Below are positions 45,746-57,499 of a stretch of DNA of 64,000 nt, one piece after another (position 1 is the first letter of the stretch; each line of letters starts with the position of its first letter). The notes under the pieces are model-generated. The model searched no databases. It was given only the letters and a program-made list of their open reading frames with translations, and was not told the origin of the DNA. The position numbers and the translations under genes are program-made. Source of the DNA: Ceratotherium simum simum (lineage: Eukaryota > Chordata > Mammalia > Perissodactyla > Rhinocerotidae); NCBI RefSeq assembly GCF_000283155.1, contig NW_004454207.1, positions 14,782,383 to 14,846,382 on the forward strand, written 5' to 3'.

Positions 45746-47037
45746 TTCTTTTTATAATTATGCCTACCATGTTGTCGTGGCCTTGTTAGGTAATTGGAAT
45801 GTTAAATAAATAAATAAGCCTAATCCTTGAATTTCTGATTTGTATTATAAATATACATTATTTTTCAGTTTAAGACAGAAAACAAGATTATAAAGTTTTC
45901 AGAGAAATAATGAAGGGCTGGAAAAAAAATGTATTCACATGATTTTTGAGGCAATACCAGGCTATGATAGGATGTTTTTCATTAGAGAAAAAGAAAGACA
46001 AAGTGAGAGAGAGAGAAGCCAAAATTGAGCAAGCAAAGCAGTATACATGTAGTTGAGAAAATTTCGTTTATACATATACACACACATACATATATACAGA
46101 TATATGTATGTATATTTACATATTAACATTTCATGTATTTTCTGCAGAAAGCAGAAATTAGTTTTATGCAGAGTCTGCTTTTCATCCTTGATAAAAGTAA
46201 AGAAAGCATTATAAAAGAGGTGAGAGATTGTGATGATAATAAAAGAACTTCCCATTTTTCATAGGAAACTGGCAGAATTCAGGAGAGGATATGAAACCCA
46301 TGTTAAAATATGTAATATGCACTTTTGTGAAGACAACAATGAATAGACACACTCTGGATAACTTTTGAAGACTTAAGGATAAAACCTCCAATTGTCTAAT
46401 CAAGGAAAATTATACAAAAGAAGATTAAAAATCCGTCTAATGAATAAGTTACCTATAGGCTAGCTACTAAGTTCTCTGCTGTTACATAAAAGTTCAGACA
46501 TCAATGCAGCAAGCTTTATGGAAATTTGTGGGGAAAAAATTAGTTATCCAAGAAATCAGTACTCAAATTATCATCATAGTGATTGCAATAGTTTGGCATT
46601 CTCAGATATACAGTAACTCAGGAGGTATATTAAGTAAACTCTATTAAAAGGTCAAAATAAATTAATCTTAAGCAATTTATTCTTTAACATCAAAAAAATC
46701 TAAACATGACTTTCCATTTAAGCAATAGTTGTAAAGATGCTTAAATACCTGGATGAAAAGATCATACAATTTGTGAAAGATATAGAATATTGAAAAATTG
46801 TAATGAAATGGTGAATAGAAGACAGAATTTCAGATCTACCATTAAAATACGGGCAGTAGAATAAAAGGATGTGAGAATAAATAAAATATTGTCTGTAATA
46901 AACTTAATGTTAAGGTAACACATTTAATAATAAAAGAAAAATGTAAGTTCAATAATTTTTTTCAAAACCTAAAAAACAACACATAAAAGTTGTGTTGGAA
47001 AATTAAAATGAAGTTCAATGAAGCTTTTATTTCTAAA
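45746..47037. other. Unassigned AT-rich spacer
   Basis: It contains a GA-rich patch (about 45978-46018) and a TA/CA compound tract (about 46070-46125). The 97-codon minus frame 45962-46255 is a translation of these low-complexity patches. Confidence 0.4.
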
Positions 47038-47052
47038 TAAAATAGCATTATT

Positions 47053-47780
47053 ATTATTATTTTTTAATTTTTTATTTATTGCAGTCACATTGGTTTGTAA
47101 CATTGGTTTATAACATTGTGTAAATTTCAGGTGTACATCATTATACTTCTATTTCTGCATAGATTACATCATGTTCACCACCCAAATACTAATTACAACC
47201 CATCATCACACACATGTGCCGAATTATCCCTTTCGCCCTCCCCCCTCCCCCTTTCCCCTCTGGTAACCACCAATCCAATCTCTGTCTCTATGTGTTTGTT
47301 TATTGTTGTTATTATCTACTACTTAATGAGGGAAATCATACGGTATTTGACCTTCTCCCTCTGACTTATTTCGCTTTGCATAAACCTGAAATGTCCATCC
47401 ATGTTGTCACAAATGGCTGGATTTCATAGTTTCTTGAGATATCACCTCACACCCGTCAGAATGGCTATAATTAACAAGACAGGAAACAACATGTGTTGGA
47501 GAGGATGTGGAGAGAAGGGAACTCTCATACACTGCTGGTGGGAGTGCAAACTGGTGCAGCCACTATGGAAAACAGTATGGAGATTCCTCAAAAAATCAAG
47601 GATAGAACTACCATATGATCCAGCTATTCCGCTGCTCGGTATTTGTCCAAAGAACTTGAAAACACCAATTTGTAAAGGTACATGCACCCCTGTGTTCATT
47701 GCAGCGTTATTCACAATAGCCAAGACGTGGAAGCAACCTAAGTACCCAACAAGGGACGAATGGATAAAGAAGATGTGGCA
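47053..47780 (-). mobile_element. Twin-primed (5'-inverted) L1 insertion
   Basis: This is one insertion bounded by a perfect 15-bp TSD taaaatagcattatt (47038-47052 and 47781-47795). The part nearest the A-tail (47053 to ~47432) is an antisense L1 3' end. The rest (~47433-47780) is L1 ORF2 C-terminal sequence in the opposite (plus) orientation. In an uninverted L1 the second part ends just upstream of where the first begins, with only about 40 bp missing. That is the expected product of twin priming during target-primed reverse transcription. The exact TSD and long open ORF2 segment suggest a relatively young event. Confidence 0.93.
47434..47780 (+). pseudogene. L1 ORF2p C-terminal fragment (inverted segment)
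   Basis: The open frame 47401-47823 contains about 115 codons of L1 ORF2 C-terminus, including an intact C-x3-C-x7-H-x4-C cysteine-rich motif, then '[20 protein letters not shown]' and '[18 protein letters not shown]'. The protein's amino-terminal domains are absent, so the piece is non-functional. The frame is open only because the insertion is young; its first and last codons come from flanking sequence. Confidence 0.9.
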
Positions 47781-47852
47781 TAAAATAGCATTATTTTATA
47801 TAAAGGAAAAACTCTTGGAATGAGAAAAGGAAATTGAAAAAAGAACACAATA

Positions 47853-48066
47853 TGGGCCAGCCCCATGGCTTAGCAGTTAAGTGCGCGCGCTCCACTGCTG
47901 GCAGCCCGGGTTCGGATCCCGGCCGCGCACCGATGCACCGCTTCTCCTGCCATGCTGAGGCCGTGTCCCACATACAGCAACTAGAAGGATGTGCAGCTAT
48001 GACATACAACTATCTACTGGGGCTTTGAGGGGAAAAATAAATAAATAAAATCTTAAAAAAAAAAAA
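47853..48066 (+). mobile_element. ERE1-type SINE, young
   Basis: A short-form ERE without the repeated tail units: head 'gggccagccccatggcttag', body 'ccatgctgaggccgtgtccc', 'ctactggggctttgagggg', then an (AAAT)n/A tail. A perfect 17-bp TSD gaaaaaagaacacaata (47836-47852 and 48067-48083) and many retained CpGs mark recent insertion. A near-canonical internal Pol III promoter remains. Confidence 0.97.
47866..47919 (+). promoter_or_regulatory. Internal Pol III promoter (A-box, B-box) of ERE
   Basis: A-box-like tggcttagcag (47866-47876) and canonical B-box ggttcggatcc (47909-47919) lie about 33 bp apart, as in tRNA-derived SINEs. Transcription itself is inferred. Confidence 0.7.
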
Positions 48067-48083
48067 GAAAAAAGAACACAATA

Positions 48084-49638
48084 ATATTGGCAGATATCAA
48101 TTTACTTCTTTTTCCTTAATGAAACAAAGTTAAAACAATTATGTTGGCTCATAAACATTCTAAAATAATATATAACCAGTAATACATTTGAGATACATAT
48201 ACTATTTTCATGTTATCAATATCATCTATTACATGGTGACATGATTTAACATGCTTTCTTTTAAGGCATTTGATTAGGAAAGCATTCATAAAAATTACTC
48301 ATATATTATGCCACAAGGTAAAAGTGAAAAAAAACCTCTCTTAATTAGAAACTGTATAGGCCACATTTTCTGACAACAATGCAATAATAAAACTATAAAC
48401 GCTTAACAAATGTGTAAAGAAACAAAATAATTTTTAATTTAAAAATATTCTACAAATTCACTAGCATCAAACACGAATTCAGAATTACAATATATGTGGA
48501 ATATAAGATGTATTTAGAATATAAAGTATTCAATATATGTCAAAATTTGTGAAATGAGACCATAACGACACACATTTTTGAATAATTTTTTTGCTAATAG
48601 GGAAAAATATCAAAATATGAGAAGTAAATATTAAACTAAAGAGAATTTCTTTAATGTTTAAAGGACCTAGTTATACTATATTCTATATAAACTCTTTTCA
48701 GAAATTTAAAAATGATTGAAACCCTCCAACTTTGTCTTACAGAGCATACAAAATCCTCATAACAAATCCTATAAAAGATAATTCAGAATAGTAAAATGTG
48801 AACCAATATCATTCAGAATTAATAATGCAAAAATTCTCAAAGTACTAATATATGAAAAATAGTAGTATATTTTAAAGGTCATTATCATCAAGTATAGGTC
48901 ATTTCTTGAATTCCAAAGAATTTTTCAGCCTCTTTTGAGAGAATCTTATTTCTCTTCTAGCATAATGATGTAATAAATTACTTAATACAGCTATGATGTC
49001 TAATATCTTAATTCATAAAAATATTATTTAATTACATAATTTATATAATTCAAATATTATGATTGTACTAAAATTTTTATAACATTATGTTAGAAGAGAA
49101 AATATGTTTTTCTCAAAATATGCTGAAAAATTATTTGCTAAAGTCAAACATACATATCTCAAACTTACTTTTTCCTTTTTATGTTAAAAATTATCCATTA
49201 CCAAGTTACTATTCAAATTTAATTAGTATAGATATACTACAGTAATTCTCATTATATAGGGAAAAACATTCTTAATATTAGTAAGTAACTCAAAGCTACA
49301 GATAGAATAAGTGGCCTTGATCAGAAGGAGAGATACCTCATCCCTTGAGATTCAATTAAATGTAGTAAGAAAAGGTGGATGCAGATTTTCTTTTTAGGTT
49401 TAGGAGCAAAATGTTGAATGGGAGCAATTTTCTCAATGGTATAAGTGTAAACTAGGTCATCGCTTGAGAATTAGATGCCCAACAAGGGGCTACAAAAGAG
49501 GGGTGATTAGGAACAGTCACTGAAGGAACAGGGATGAGATCAGGAACTGAATGCAGACAAGCACACAGATTTGGGAAAGTTCTAGGGACTGAGATGAAGT
49601 TGGAAGCTTTGGATTTGTCATGATACTAATCTATATGT
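48084..49638. other. Unassigned AT-rich stretch
   Basis: About 1.5 kb with no recognised repeat, exon or RNA motif. Confidence 0.45.
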
Positions 49639-49651
49639 ATACATGATTTTT

Positions 49652-49874
49652 TTTTTCTGAGGAAGATTCGCCCTGAGCTAACATCTGTGGCCAATCGTCC
49701 CCTTTTTGCTTGAGGAAGATTAGCCCTGAGCTAACATGTGTGCCAATATTCCTCCATTTTGCATGTGAGTCGCTGCCACAGCATGGCTGACCAGTAGGTC
49801 CGTGCCTGGGATCCCAACCTAGGCCACCGAAGTGAAGCATGTTAACTCAACCACTACCCGATGGGGCTGGCCCC
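49652..49874 (-). mobile_element. ERE SINE, antisense
   Basis: Two tail units ('ctgaggaagattcgccctgag', 'ttgaggaagattagccctgag') and the complement of the head ('gatggggctggcccc') are visible. TSD atacatgattttt occurs at 49639-49651 and 49875-49887. Confidence 0.93.
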
Positions 49875-50597
49875 ATACATGATTTTTATTAAAGTCACTT
49901 AGCCACCCACCTGATGTGAAGAAAAAAGCCAACTGTGATAGGTCCAGAGTATGAAAGGACACAGGATCAGTAACAGGAATTACTGTCTATTTCAGGTGGG
50001 AAATAGTTCTGGGTAAGCAGTGTTGTGGCCCTGAGATTGAGTGACCTGCATAGGATTATGCTAATAGAGGCAGGTCCCCTGCCCTAGAACTAAGATATAA
50101 GATGCAATGTCTCCATAAGTATTTAAGTGTTCTTGAATTTTACCAGCAAGTTGTTTTGGAAAGGAAATCTACCAGCCAGAACTCAGATCATCTGGGAAGT
50201 AAATGATGAAGTAATGAGGATATCAGCCTAAAAGAAATATGAGCTTTCATACAAGAGTGCAAATAATGTTCCAGAAATAGCTTGGAAATCTAAACTTCTG
50301 CTGTTCTCAGACGGTTTGGTGATATGAACAATGGGATAAGAAAATACAATCAGGGATCAAATGCTTTTATCTTGCTAAGACATTTAAAATAAGTTCACTT
50401 GTACACACGCACACAGACACCATAGTATCAGAAAACTGTTTTTACTAAATATTATGAACATTAGTTTCAGCTTAAATAAATGTATTGATTTTAAAAGTAG
50501 ATTTCTTACCACCACTGAATCATGCATTTCATGTATTTTAAGTTATTTTTTAAATCAAATAATTTGAATTTTGAATTATTAGCCTATAAACTTTATC

Positions 50598-50715
50598 TGT
50601 AATAAAAATATATAAAAATAATATATGTAGTATAATACATATCATTATATAACATAATATATAATACATATAAGTAATATTATATATAATTATGTATAAT
50701 CATTACTATATTAAT
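50598..50715. repeat. AT-rich low-complexity tract
   Basis: Almost pure A/T with irregular ataat, atata and tacat units. Confidence 0.8.
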
Positions 50716-51099
50716 TACTGCTCAAATATATTTATTTGTTAATGTCTGTATTAATTTTCCATTTCTTTTAAAATAAGCTCTACTTTAGATTATTTGTGAT
50801 AATGTCTTTAAACTTTATATTTTAAGATCAATGCCAAGTTTTCTTGATAGCCATTTCCTCTTTAAATGTTATTTGATTAAATCAATACTCTGTTGTGTAA
50901 TTTGGTTATCTGGAAGTTACATTAAAACTAATACCAATTTTTCAGCTTCCTAAAAGAAGAAAAATATATTTTGCAACGTTTTCTCATTTCATCTATCCAT
51001 AATTTAAGTGAGAAAGTTTAATTTATAATCTACATTTCTCTACCAAACTCAAATAATTCCAAAAGAATACAAAGTACACATTTTGGCGAATGACACCAC

Positions 51100-51560
51100 A
51101 ATGTATTTATATATTGCATTTGCTGCTGTAAATTTTCTTTGGCTTTTTAATGATGCATAGAAATGAGTCTCAGTGTTTAAGGATGCAACACACTGGAAAT
51201 AGTTTTAGGGAACAAATAATTAGCCTTTTGGAAGTGTGTGTTCATTTCACGCAGCAATCTGTTCTTTCATCTCCTCCTCCTTCCTGTTTTGAAGGCAATC
51301 GTGTGTGTTACGTGCACCATCTGCAGCCTCACTGACAGGTGCAGGGTCAGTATTATCTCTCCAAGCATGGAGTTTAGTGCAAGCTGGAAATTTCACCAAG
51401 GCGATTTAGGAGATTTTGAAACCAACCAAACCCTGACAGCCTATTTTACCAGTAGACACGAGCATTTGTTAGAAATGCTTGTAATTGTGCTTCAGAGACC
51501 ACATGTACATAGGTTATCTGGTTTGGGACATTATCCAACAATAGGCCTATACCAATAATG
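51100..51560. other. Repeat-free, less AT-rich patch (candidate conserved non-coding DNA)
   Basis: No repeat landmark is recognisable and base composition is more balanced than in the flanks. The 106-codon frame 51238-51558 lacks any domain. A pyrimidine tract followed by 'ttttgaag' at about 51282-51295, then 44 nt, then 'acag|gtgcag' at about 51339 could mimic a small exon, but splice-like strings this short are common by chance. Confidence 0.25.
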
Positions 51561-52179
51561 CATCTTTTTACTACATGTAGATTAGAAATAATATACAAAG
51601 AAAATTTAGCAACATGTCATAGACTTAGTAACACAAATCATGTGGTTAGATTAATATGAACAACATTTTTGTGTCTCTCTACTAAGGCCCGTTTAGTCCT
51701 CACTCCACTGGGACCCTGAGTCCTGACAAGATAGAGCAGGAACAGCCCTTGTCAATCTATTTAGAGTTGTTAACAGGTGAGGAGATATATTTGGGGGTCT
51801 CAAATGAGAAATCTGTCCCTTTGGCGTCATGTCATACATAAATATTAGCTTCTATAACTCATAGTATTAATGAAATTAACATTTGTGAGTTAGTCTAGGT
51901 GATTAATCATCATTTTTAACATCAATTCAATTACCCCCAACAACATTCTTGAGATACTTTCCTGACCTGCAGGTTCAGCTCTCTCTAGTATGTTCATCCT
52001 GAAGTTCCACAGTGAAGTTGCCTTGGTAAATTTATCTTGATTCAGGATTTTTCTTCAACTTGAAAAAATCACAAGCATTAAGTAACCACCCTGAAAATAG
52101 ATTCATGTTTTAGGGTAGTCACATATTAACACCTTTTTTTGAGATGGGGCATTAAAATATGTAAGACAGTCATTATTTT

Positions 52180-52540
52180 AAAATTAGAAACGCTGTCCAT
52201 AACAAAACCTAAAATAACTCGATGCCCACCAATAGGGAGCAGGTGTGATAAATTAAGTTAGAGCCATATCATGGAATACTAGTCAGTAAATTATTAAATA
52301 ATCTCTGATATATAAGGATACAGAAAAAGTCTGGAAGCATATACAAGAAAAAATTAGTGGTTATTGCTCCTGGCAAGGAGGTCTGAATTGGAAAAGAGTC
52401 GAACCACCATGGCATAACTATATACCCATGACCAGCAATGTGTTTCTATGTAGACAGATTTATGCTTGATACCATCTATTCTCAAAATGTTGCTTAGTCT
52501 GCAGGGAATAAAGAAAAAATGATTTCAAAATACTTTTTTA
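52180..52540 (+). mobile_element. Old L1M 3' end, sense
   Basis: 'gatgcccaccaatagggagc', 'atcatggaatactagtcagt', 'gatatataaggatacagaaa', 'gtggttattgctcctggca' follow an old L1 3' region. Confidence 0.6.
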
Positions 52541-53979
52541 AATGTTTAATTTAATCATATTAAAACAATGATGTAATGAAATTAGGAGGGATAGCTTTGC
52601 CTTGGGATTCTACCACTCAAAGTGTGCTGGTCAAGACTTCTCCCCTGGATAGTGCTTTGATGAGTTCTATCAATATTTCTTGTGTTACCTCAGCTTTTCT
52701 GTGCATTCATTGCAAACCAACTCCCTTTCATTAATGCATTCTTTCTTTAGGTATGTAATGAATTTCTTTATAGCCAAAGGTCATCTTACCTGGAATGCTG
52801 CAATAGATATTCTGTTCAAGTTTGAATATTAATTCAATTTTATTTACCATATATTTTCTATTACTACTATGGTAATACATCATGTATACATTATGTATTT
52901 ACATTGTATACATACATACATAGTATACATTAATGTATTTTGCTTCATTTTTTTAAAGTGGACTTTAGACTTACCTTGAATACCAATTTTCTTTTAGATG
53001 ATGTTAAAACTATGTTTCTCTCCACGTGATTTCATGCCAATTAGTATCTGTTGCACTACTCCCTGTAACAATTTGTTTACTTTTTCATGTAACACAGAGT
53101 GACTTTATCGACCTTTATAATTTCATATGAAGTCAGAGTTTGTCAAATAATTCTAGGGTGAACTTGATCTCAGTGATGTGTGCTAGCAGGTAGTCCATTA
53201 AGTCTACATCACTAATAAATCATATATATATGATATAAGCAATTTTATGCTTTTTTACTCTTTCAGAAAGTCTAGTTTTGTTTCTAGGGTGAATGTATTG
53301 AAAGGCCTAGAGAAGAAAACAATCTTCATTCTCCTCCCTCTACCTCATTTTTCAGTGTTTCGTGGGGCCATGTTTTAGCATCATTTTTCCCCAGTTTCCC
53401 TCTAGGTGTAAAAAATGAAATCAAGTCAAATATTTACAGATGACTGCAAATAACCACTCCCAGGCACCTTGGTTTTTGGAAGTAGTTTGTTAAACAGCCA
53501 ACTGGACTATGATTTTTTAACCAACAAATCTCATCAGAAGTCTTGCCAATAGTTTCCATACAAATTTCCATTTGTACATGAAATAACATTCCCTTACTCC
53601 ACTATGTACCACAAAATGAAGATGCATAATTATCTTAAAGAATACCTCAAAATAGAAAGAAGGCATTTTGAGACACTTTTCCCTCAAATTTTAATATGAC
53701 ATTGCCCTTTTACTCCTATATGAAATCAGTATTTTTAGATACATGTTGAAGATTTTTTTTTTGCTACATTTGTAATTTAAGGCTATCTCTACTTTGAAAT
53801 TGTCTGAAGTGAAGAAACAGTCAAAAATATCACTTAATAAATAGAAAAAGAGTAGATTTGGCTATCACCTTAGGTCTGTTTTTAGTCATGCTATGTAGGC
53901 ACATATCTTAAACGTGATTTTAAAATAATGCTTTCTTATTCTTAACCATGATTCTGTGAATAATAACTATAACAATAAC
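52541..53979. other. Unassigned spacer
   Basis: Includes a tacat/tatac-rich patch at about 52880-52935. Nothing else recognised. Confidence 0.4.
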
Positions 53980-53991
53980 AGCTATCTTTCA

Positions 53992-54186
53992 GGGCCAGCT
54001 CAGTGACATAGTGGTTAAGTATACGTGCTCTGCTTCGGCAGCCTGTGGTTCTCGGGTTCAGATTCCAGACGTGGACCTATGCACTGCTCATCAAGCCACA
54101 CTGTGGCAGCATCCCACATACAAAATAGAGGAAGATTGGCACAGATGCTAGCTCAGGGCCAATCTTCCTCACCAAAAAAAAAAAAA
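53992..54186 (+). mobile_element. ERE SINE, shorter older subtype
   Basis: Head 'gggccagctcagtgacatagtggttaag', middle 'cacactgtggcagcatcccaca', one tail unit 'gctagctcagggccaatcttcctca' and an A-tail. Probable TSD agctatcttt (about 53980-53989) versus agcaatcttc (54187-54196), 8 of 10. Confidence 0.9.
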
Positions 54187-54346
54187 AGCAATCTTCTCTT
54201 GAGCATTATGCTAAGAGTTTTCACATTCTTTATCTTATTTCTACCTAATAACCTAGTGTGATATTATTTCTCTGTACTGATGGAAATAGAGATGGAAGGA
54301 GAGTAACTGATGGAAAAGCAAAGATTTTTTAAAGGTTCTCTTAATA

Positions 54347-54861
54347 TAGCACTTTCGAATCTATGTTCTCAGGACTCCTTTACACACTCAAAATTATTGA
54401 GGACCCCAAAGAGCTTTTGTTTGCATGGGTTATATCTATCAATATTTACCATATTAGAAATTGAAACATAAATTTTAAATATACATATTCATTACTTCAT
54501 TTAAAATGACACTAATAAGCTCTTTACATATTAACCAAAAAAACATATTTTATGAAAAATATACTTTCACAAAAAATTTAGTGAAAAGAATGGTATTTTT
54601 TATCATTTTTGCAAATCTTTTGAATTATTGGCTTAATATTGGATAGCTGGGTTCTCATATATGCTTCTATCCACTTTGTTGCAATATTTCATTTCATGTA
54701 GCCTTTGGAAAACTCCACAGTACACTCATGAAAGAATGAAGGTGAAAAGGCAAATGAGTTCTTATAATTTCTATGAACATAGCTTTGACTTCACAGACCA
54801 CCTGAAAGGGTCTCATTGGCCCCCAGAGTTTCCCACAGTATACATACTTGGGGAACTGCTG
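54347..54861 (+). mobile_element. hAT-like DNA transposon copy (short form)
   Basis: Same family as 2439-3850: 'tctcaggactcctttacac', 'gaggaccccaaagagctttt', 'ggttatatctatcaatattta' and right part 'cacagaccacctgaaagggtct'. The right end 'cttggggaactgctg' complements the left end. Flanking 8-mers tcttaata (54339-54346) and acttaaca (54862-54869) match at 6 of 8, fitting a decayed hAT TSD. At 515 bp it lacks most of the middle of the longer copy. Confidence 0.8.
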
Positions 54862-54869
54862 ACTTAACA

Positions 54870-55424
54870 GATTAGATCACGAATCCTTTTCAGCTTTTTG
54901 CTTTGGTTTGTAAATTAATTCATGAATTTTCCTAACCCTAAACCCTAGGTCATTCTATAATTCTGTGAAGTTTGATTACTGTCTTGAATTGGGAATGATA
55001 TGAGTGGCTTGTTAATGAGGACTAGGTGTATGAGGAAAACTACGTTTGTGATTTTATATATAACGTGTATACAACTCAGGTGTCTGCAACTTGGCCTATG
55101 CCATTATTCTTATTTCACTGTGTTTATAAAATCCTTATGGAGAAGGACTCGGGCATGATGACAATAATGTTGTTTTGTTCACAATCTAATGCATATAAAA
55201 TTATCTTGTATCATTCTATAGTATAAATACCAGGATAAGTTAAATTAAAATGTGTTAGGGAATTTGATGTTCACTATATAAAAGATAAAGTTACCAAAAT
55301 GCAGACTATAATTATACATAACTATATTCCCATTCATTAATTCATTTCTTTAATTCATGTTTATTAGGCATGTAATTCATGCCAGGTACTGTTATAATAC
55401 ATACACTAACTGAATTAAAGAAAG
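54870..55424. other. Unassigned spacer
   Basis: No element recognised. Confidence 0.4.
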
Positions 55425-55455
55425 AGTGTATGTGTGTGTATGTGTGTGTGTGTGG
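55425..55455. repeat. (TG)n microsatellite
   Basis: About 13 TG units with two TATG interruptions, adjoining the Tigger-type element. Confidence 0.8.
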
Positions 55456-55456
55456 G

Positions 55457-55972
55457 CAAACGATCCCTGACTTAGGATGGTTCAACTTAATGATTTTTTG
55501 ACTTTAGGATAGTGCGAAAGTGATATGTGTTCAGTAGAAACTGTACTTTGAATTTTGAATTTTGATCTTTTCCCAGGCTTGCTGTGTATGGTATGACACT
55601 CTCTCAGGGTGCTGGGCAGTGGCAGCGAGCCACAGTTCCCAGCCAGACACTTGATCACAAGGGTGAACAACCAATATACTTACAACCATTTTGTACCCAT
55701 ACAGCCCCTCTGTTTTTCACTTTCAGTACAGTATTCAATCAATTACATAAGATATTCAGCACTTTATTATACAATAGGCTTTGTGTTAGATGTTTTACCC
55801 AAGTGTAGGCTAATGTAAGTGTTCTGAGCACGTGTAAGGCAGGCTAGGCTAAGCTATGACGTTCAGTAGGTTAGGTGTGTTACATGCATTTTCGACTTAA
55901 CGATATTTTCAACTTACAATGGGTTTATCAAGACATAACCTTATCATTAGTGGAGGAAGATTTGTATATTTA
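55457..55972 (+). mobile_element. Tigger-type (TcMar) MITE
   Basis: 'tccctgacttaggatggttcaactta' at the left and 'cttacaatgggtttatcaagacataac' at the right are inverted-repeat-like. The body has 'gtgatatgtgttcagtagaaac', 'gctgggcagtggcagcgagcc', 'tgtaggctaatgtaagtgttctgagc', 'aggcaggctaggctaagctatg', typical of a non-autonomous Tigger. No transposase frame; the four short frames overlapping it are shadows. Confidence 0.85.
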
Positions 55973-56129
55973 TATAAAAATTTCAGGCCAAGTTCCTATT
56001 TCTAAGATGTAACATCTTTTAATAAAGCAAGCTCATTGAATTTTGCTCTTTTTAACAACAAAGAAGGAACCACTTTACAATGTGATATAAGGGGCATTAT
56101 AGTATTGAGAAACTCCTTGGATATTATTC

Positions 56130-56575
56130 TAAATATTGCAGAAAGCCATTATCGGATTATATGGAGAGGACAGGAGTGATCTAATTTAGGTTTTTAAAAG
56201 GTCAGTGTGGTGATTTTGTAGAGAATGGGCTGTAGAGGGGCAAGAATTGAATGCAGGGAGACCACTTTGAAAGCTATTGCAATTGTTCAGACAAGAGCTA
56301 ATTGGGATTGAATCTATGTTGTTATGATACAGTTTATAAGAAGTGGCTGGATTCAGAGGATATTTTAAAGTAGTCCTAGCCAAATATGTTGATGGCTTTT
56401 ATGTAGTGGATAAGGAAAAGAGAGAAATTAAGAATGACTTCCAATTAAGGACTACTCCTGAATAACCAGGAAGATACATATTGGTGGAGTTGCATATCAA
56501 GAAGTTAAAAAGTTATATTTGGGACATATTAACTTTAAATTGTCTATTAGACAACCTCATAGCCTAACACCTATT
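56130..56575 (-). repeat. L2 LINE fragment, antisense
   Basis: 'aggagtgatctaatttaggt', 'agagaatgggctgtagagggg', 'gcagggagaccactttgaaagctattgcaat', 'gaatgacttcc', 'gggacatattaactttaaattg', 'ctattagaca' follow the antisense L2 pattern in order. Confidence 0.75.
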
Positions 56576-56687
56576 AGACCAAATTGATCATTTGCACTTA
56601 ATTGTTACTAGTATAATATATACTAGAAACTTATAAATTCAATCTAAGCACTAAACCAATTGTATTATTAAAAATAAATTAACTCTT

Positions 56688-57005
56688 GGGGCCGGCCCCG
56701 TGGCTTGGCGTTTGGGTGCGCGCGCTCTGCTGCTGGCTGCCCGGGTTCGGATCCCGGGCGCGCACCGACGCACCGCTTCTCCCGCCATGCTGAGGCCGCA
56801 TCCCACATGCAGCAACTAGAAGGATGTGCAACTATGACATGCAACTATCTACTGGGGCTTTGGGGAAAAAAAAGGAGGAGGATTGGCAATAGATGTTAGC
56901 TCAGAGCTGGTGTCCCTCAGCAAAAAGAAGAGGATTGGCATGGATGTTAGTTCAGGGCCGATCTTCCTCACAAAAAAATAAATAAATAAATAAATAAAAT
57001 TAATT
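56688..57005 (+). mobile_element. ERE SINE, long form, most CpG-rich copy
   Basis: The head 'ggggccggccccgtggcttgg' and 'gcgcgcgctctg' keep many CpGs, and the B-box ggttcggatcc (56744-56754) is intact. The A-box region is altered (gcgtttggg). Two tail units precede an (AAAT)n tail. TSD aattaactctt lies at 56677-56687 and 57006-57016. Confidence 0.97.
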
Positions 57006-57219
57006 AATTAACTCTTCATTAACTTTCAAAGTTTCCAAAGTGCAAAGGACAGTATTAAGCTACTTTCCATTAGCCATCACCAAAAGGCATAAATACAATA
57101 AATGAATCTAGGGTATATCAGACATCCATATATGCAAATGTTCCTTTTTTCCCTTTTTAAAATTTCAATGTAACTTTTTGAGATCTTTTTGTATTCAAAT
57201 TTTTTTCATTTCTGTGTTT

Positions 57220-57499
57220 AAATTTAAAATCAACTCTATAGAAATATAGTTTACATGCATTAAAATTCATCAATTTTATGTGTGCAATTCAGGGAGTTCT
57301 GATACATATTTAGTTGTGATATGACCACCAGAATGACGATACGGAACATGTCCTTCAGCACAAGATGTTCTATCATGATCATTTGAAATCAATCCCCTCC
57401 TCAAACCACTGGCCTCTGGTACCTATTGATATGCTTTCTGTAACTATAATTTTGTCTTTTCTAGAATTTCATGTATATGGAATAAAACAGTATCCTTTT
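57220..57499 (-). mobile_element. Older L1M antisense, segment 1 (3' end)
   Basis: 'attcatcaattttatgtgtgc', 'tctggtacctattgatatgc', 'ctagaatttcatgtatatgg', 'aataaaacagtat' is the antisense 3' region of an old L1. The same element resumes at 59915 and again at 60268, interrupted first by an L1 and then by an ERE. Confidence 0.75.

Larger units (their letters stand above)
49888..52175. other. Unassigned stretch (includes AT tract and candidate CNE)
   Basis: No transposon is recognised in this stretch of about 2.3 kb, unusual for this window. The AT-rich tract 50598-50715 and the patch 51100-51560 are described separately. Confidence 0.4.

Noticed and set aside
47853..47925. tRNA-like A and B boxes suggesting a tRNA gene
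   Set aside because: They are the internal Pol III promoter of an ERE SINE; no cloverleaf with acceptor stem and anticodon arm can be drawn.
54932..54952. 'cctaaccctaaaccctagg' resembling telomeric repeat
   Set aside because: Fewer than three imperfect units; no interstitial telomere array.
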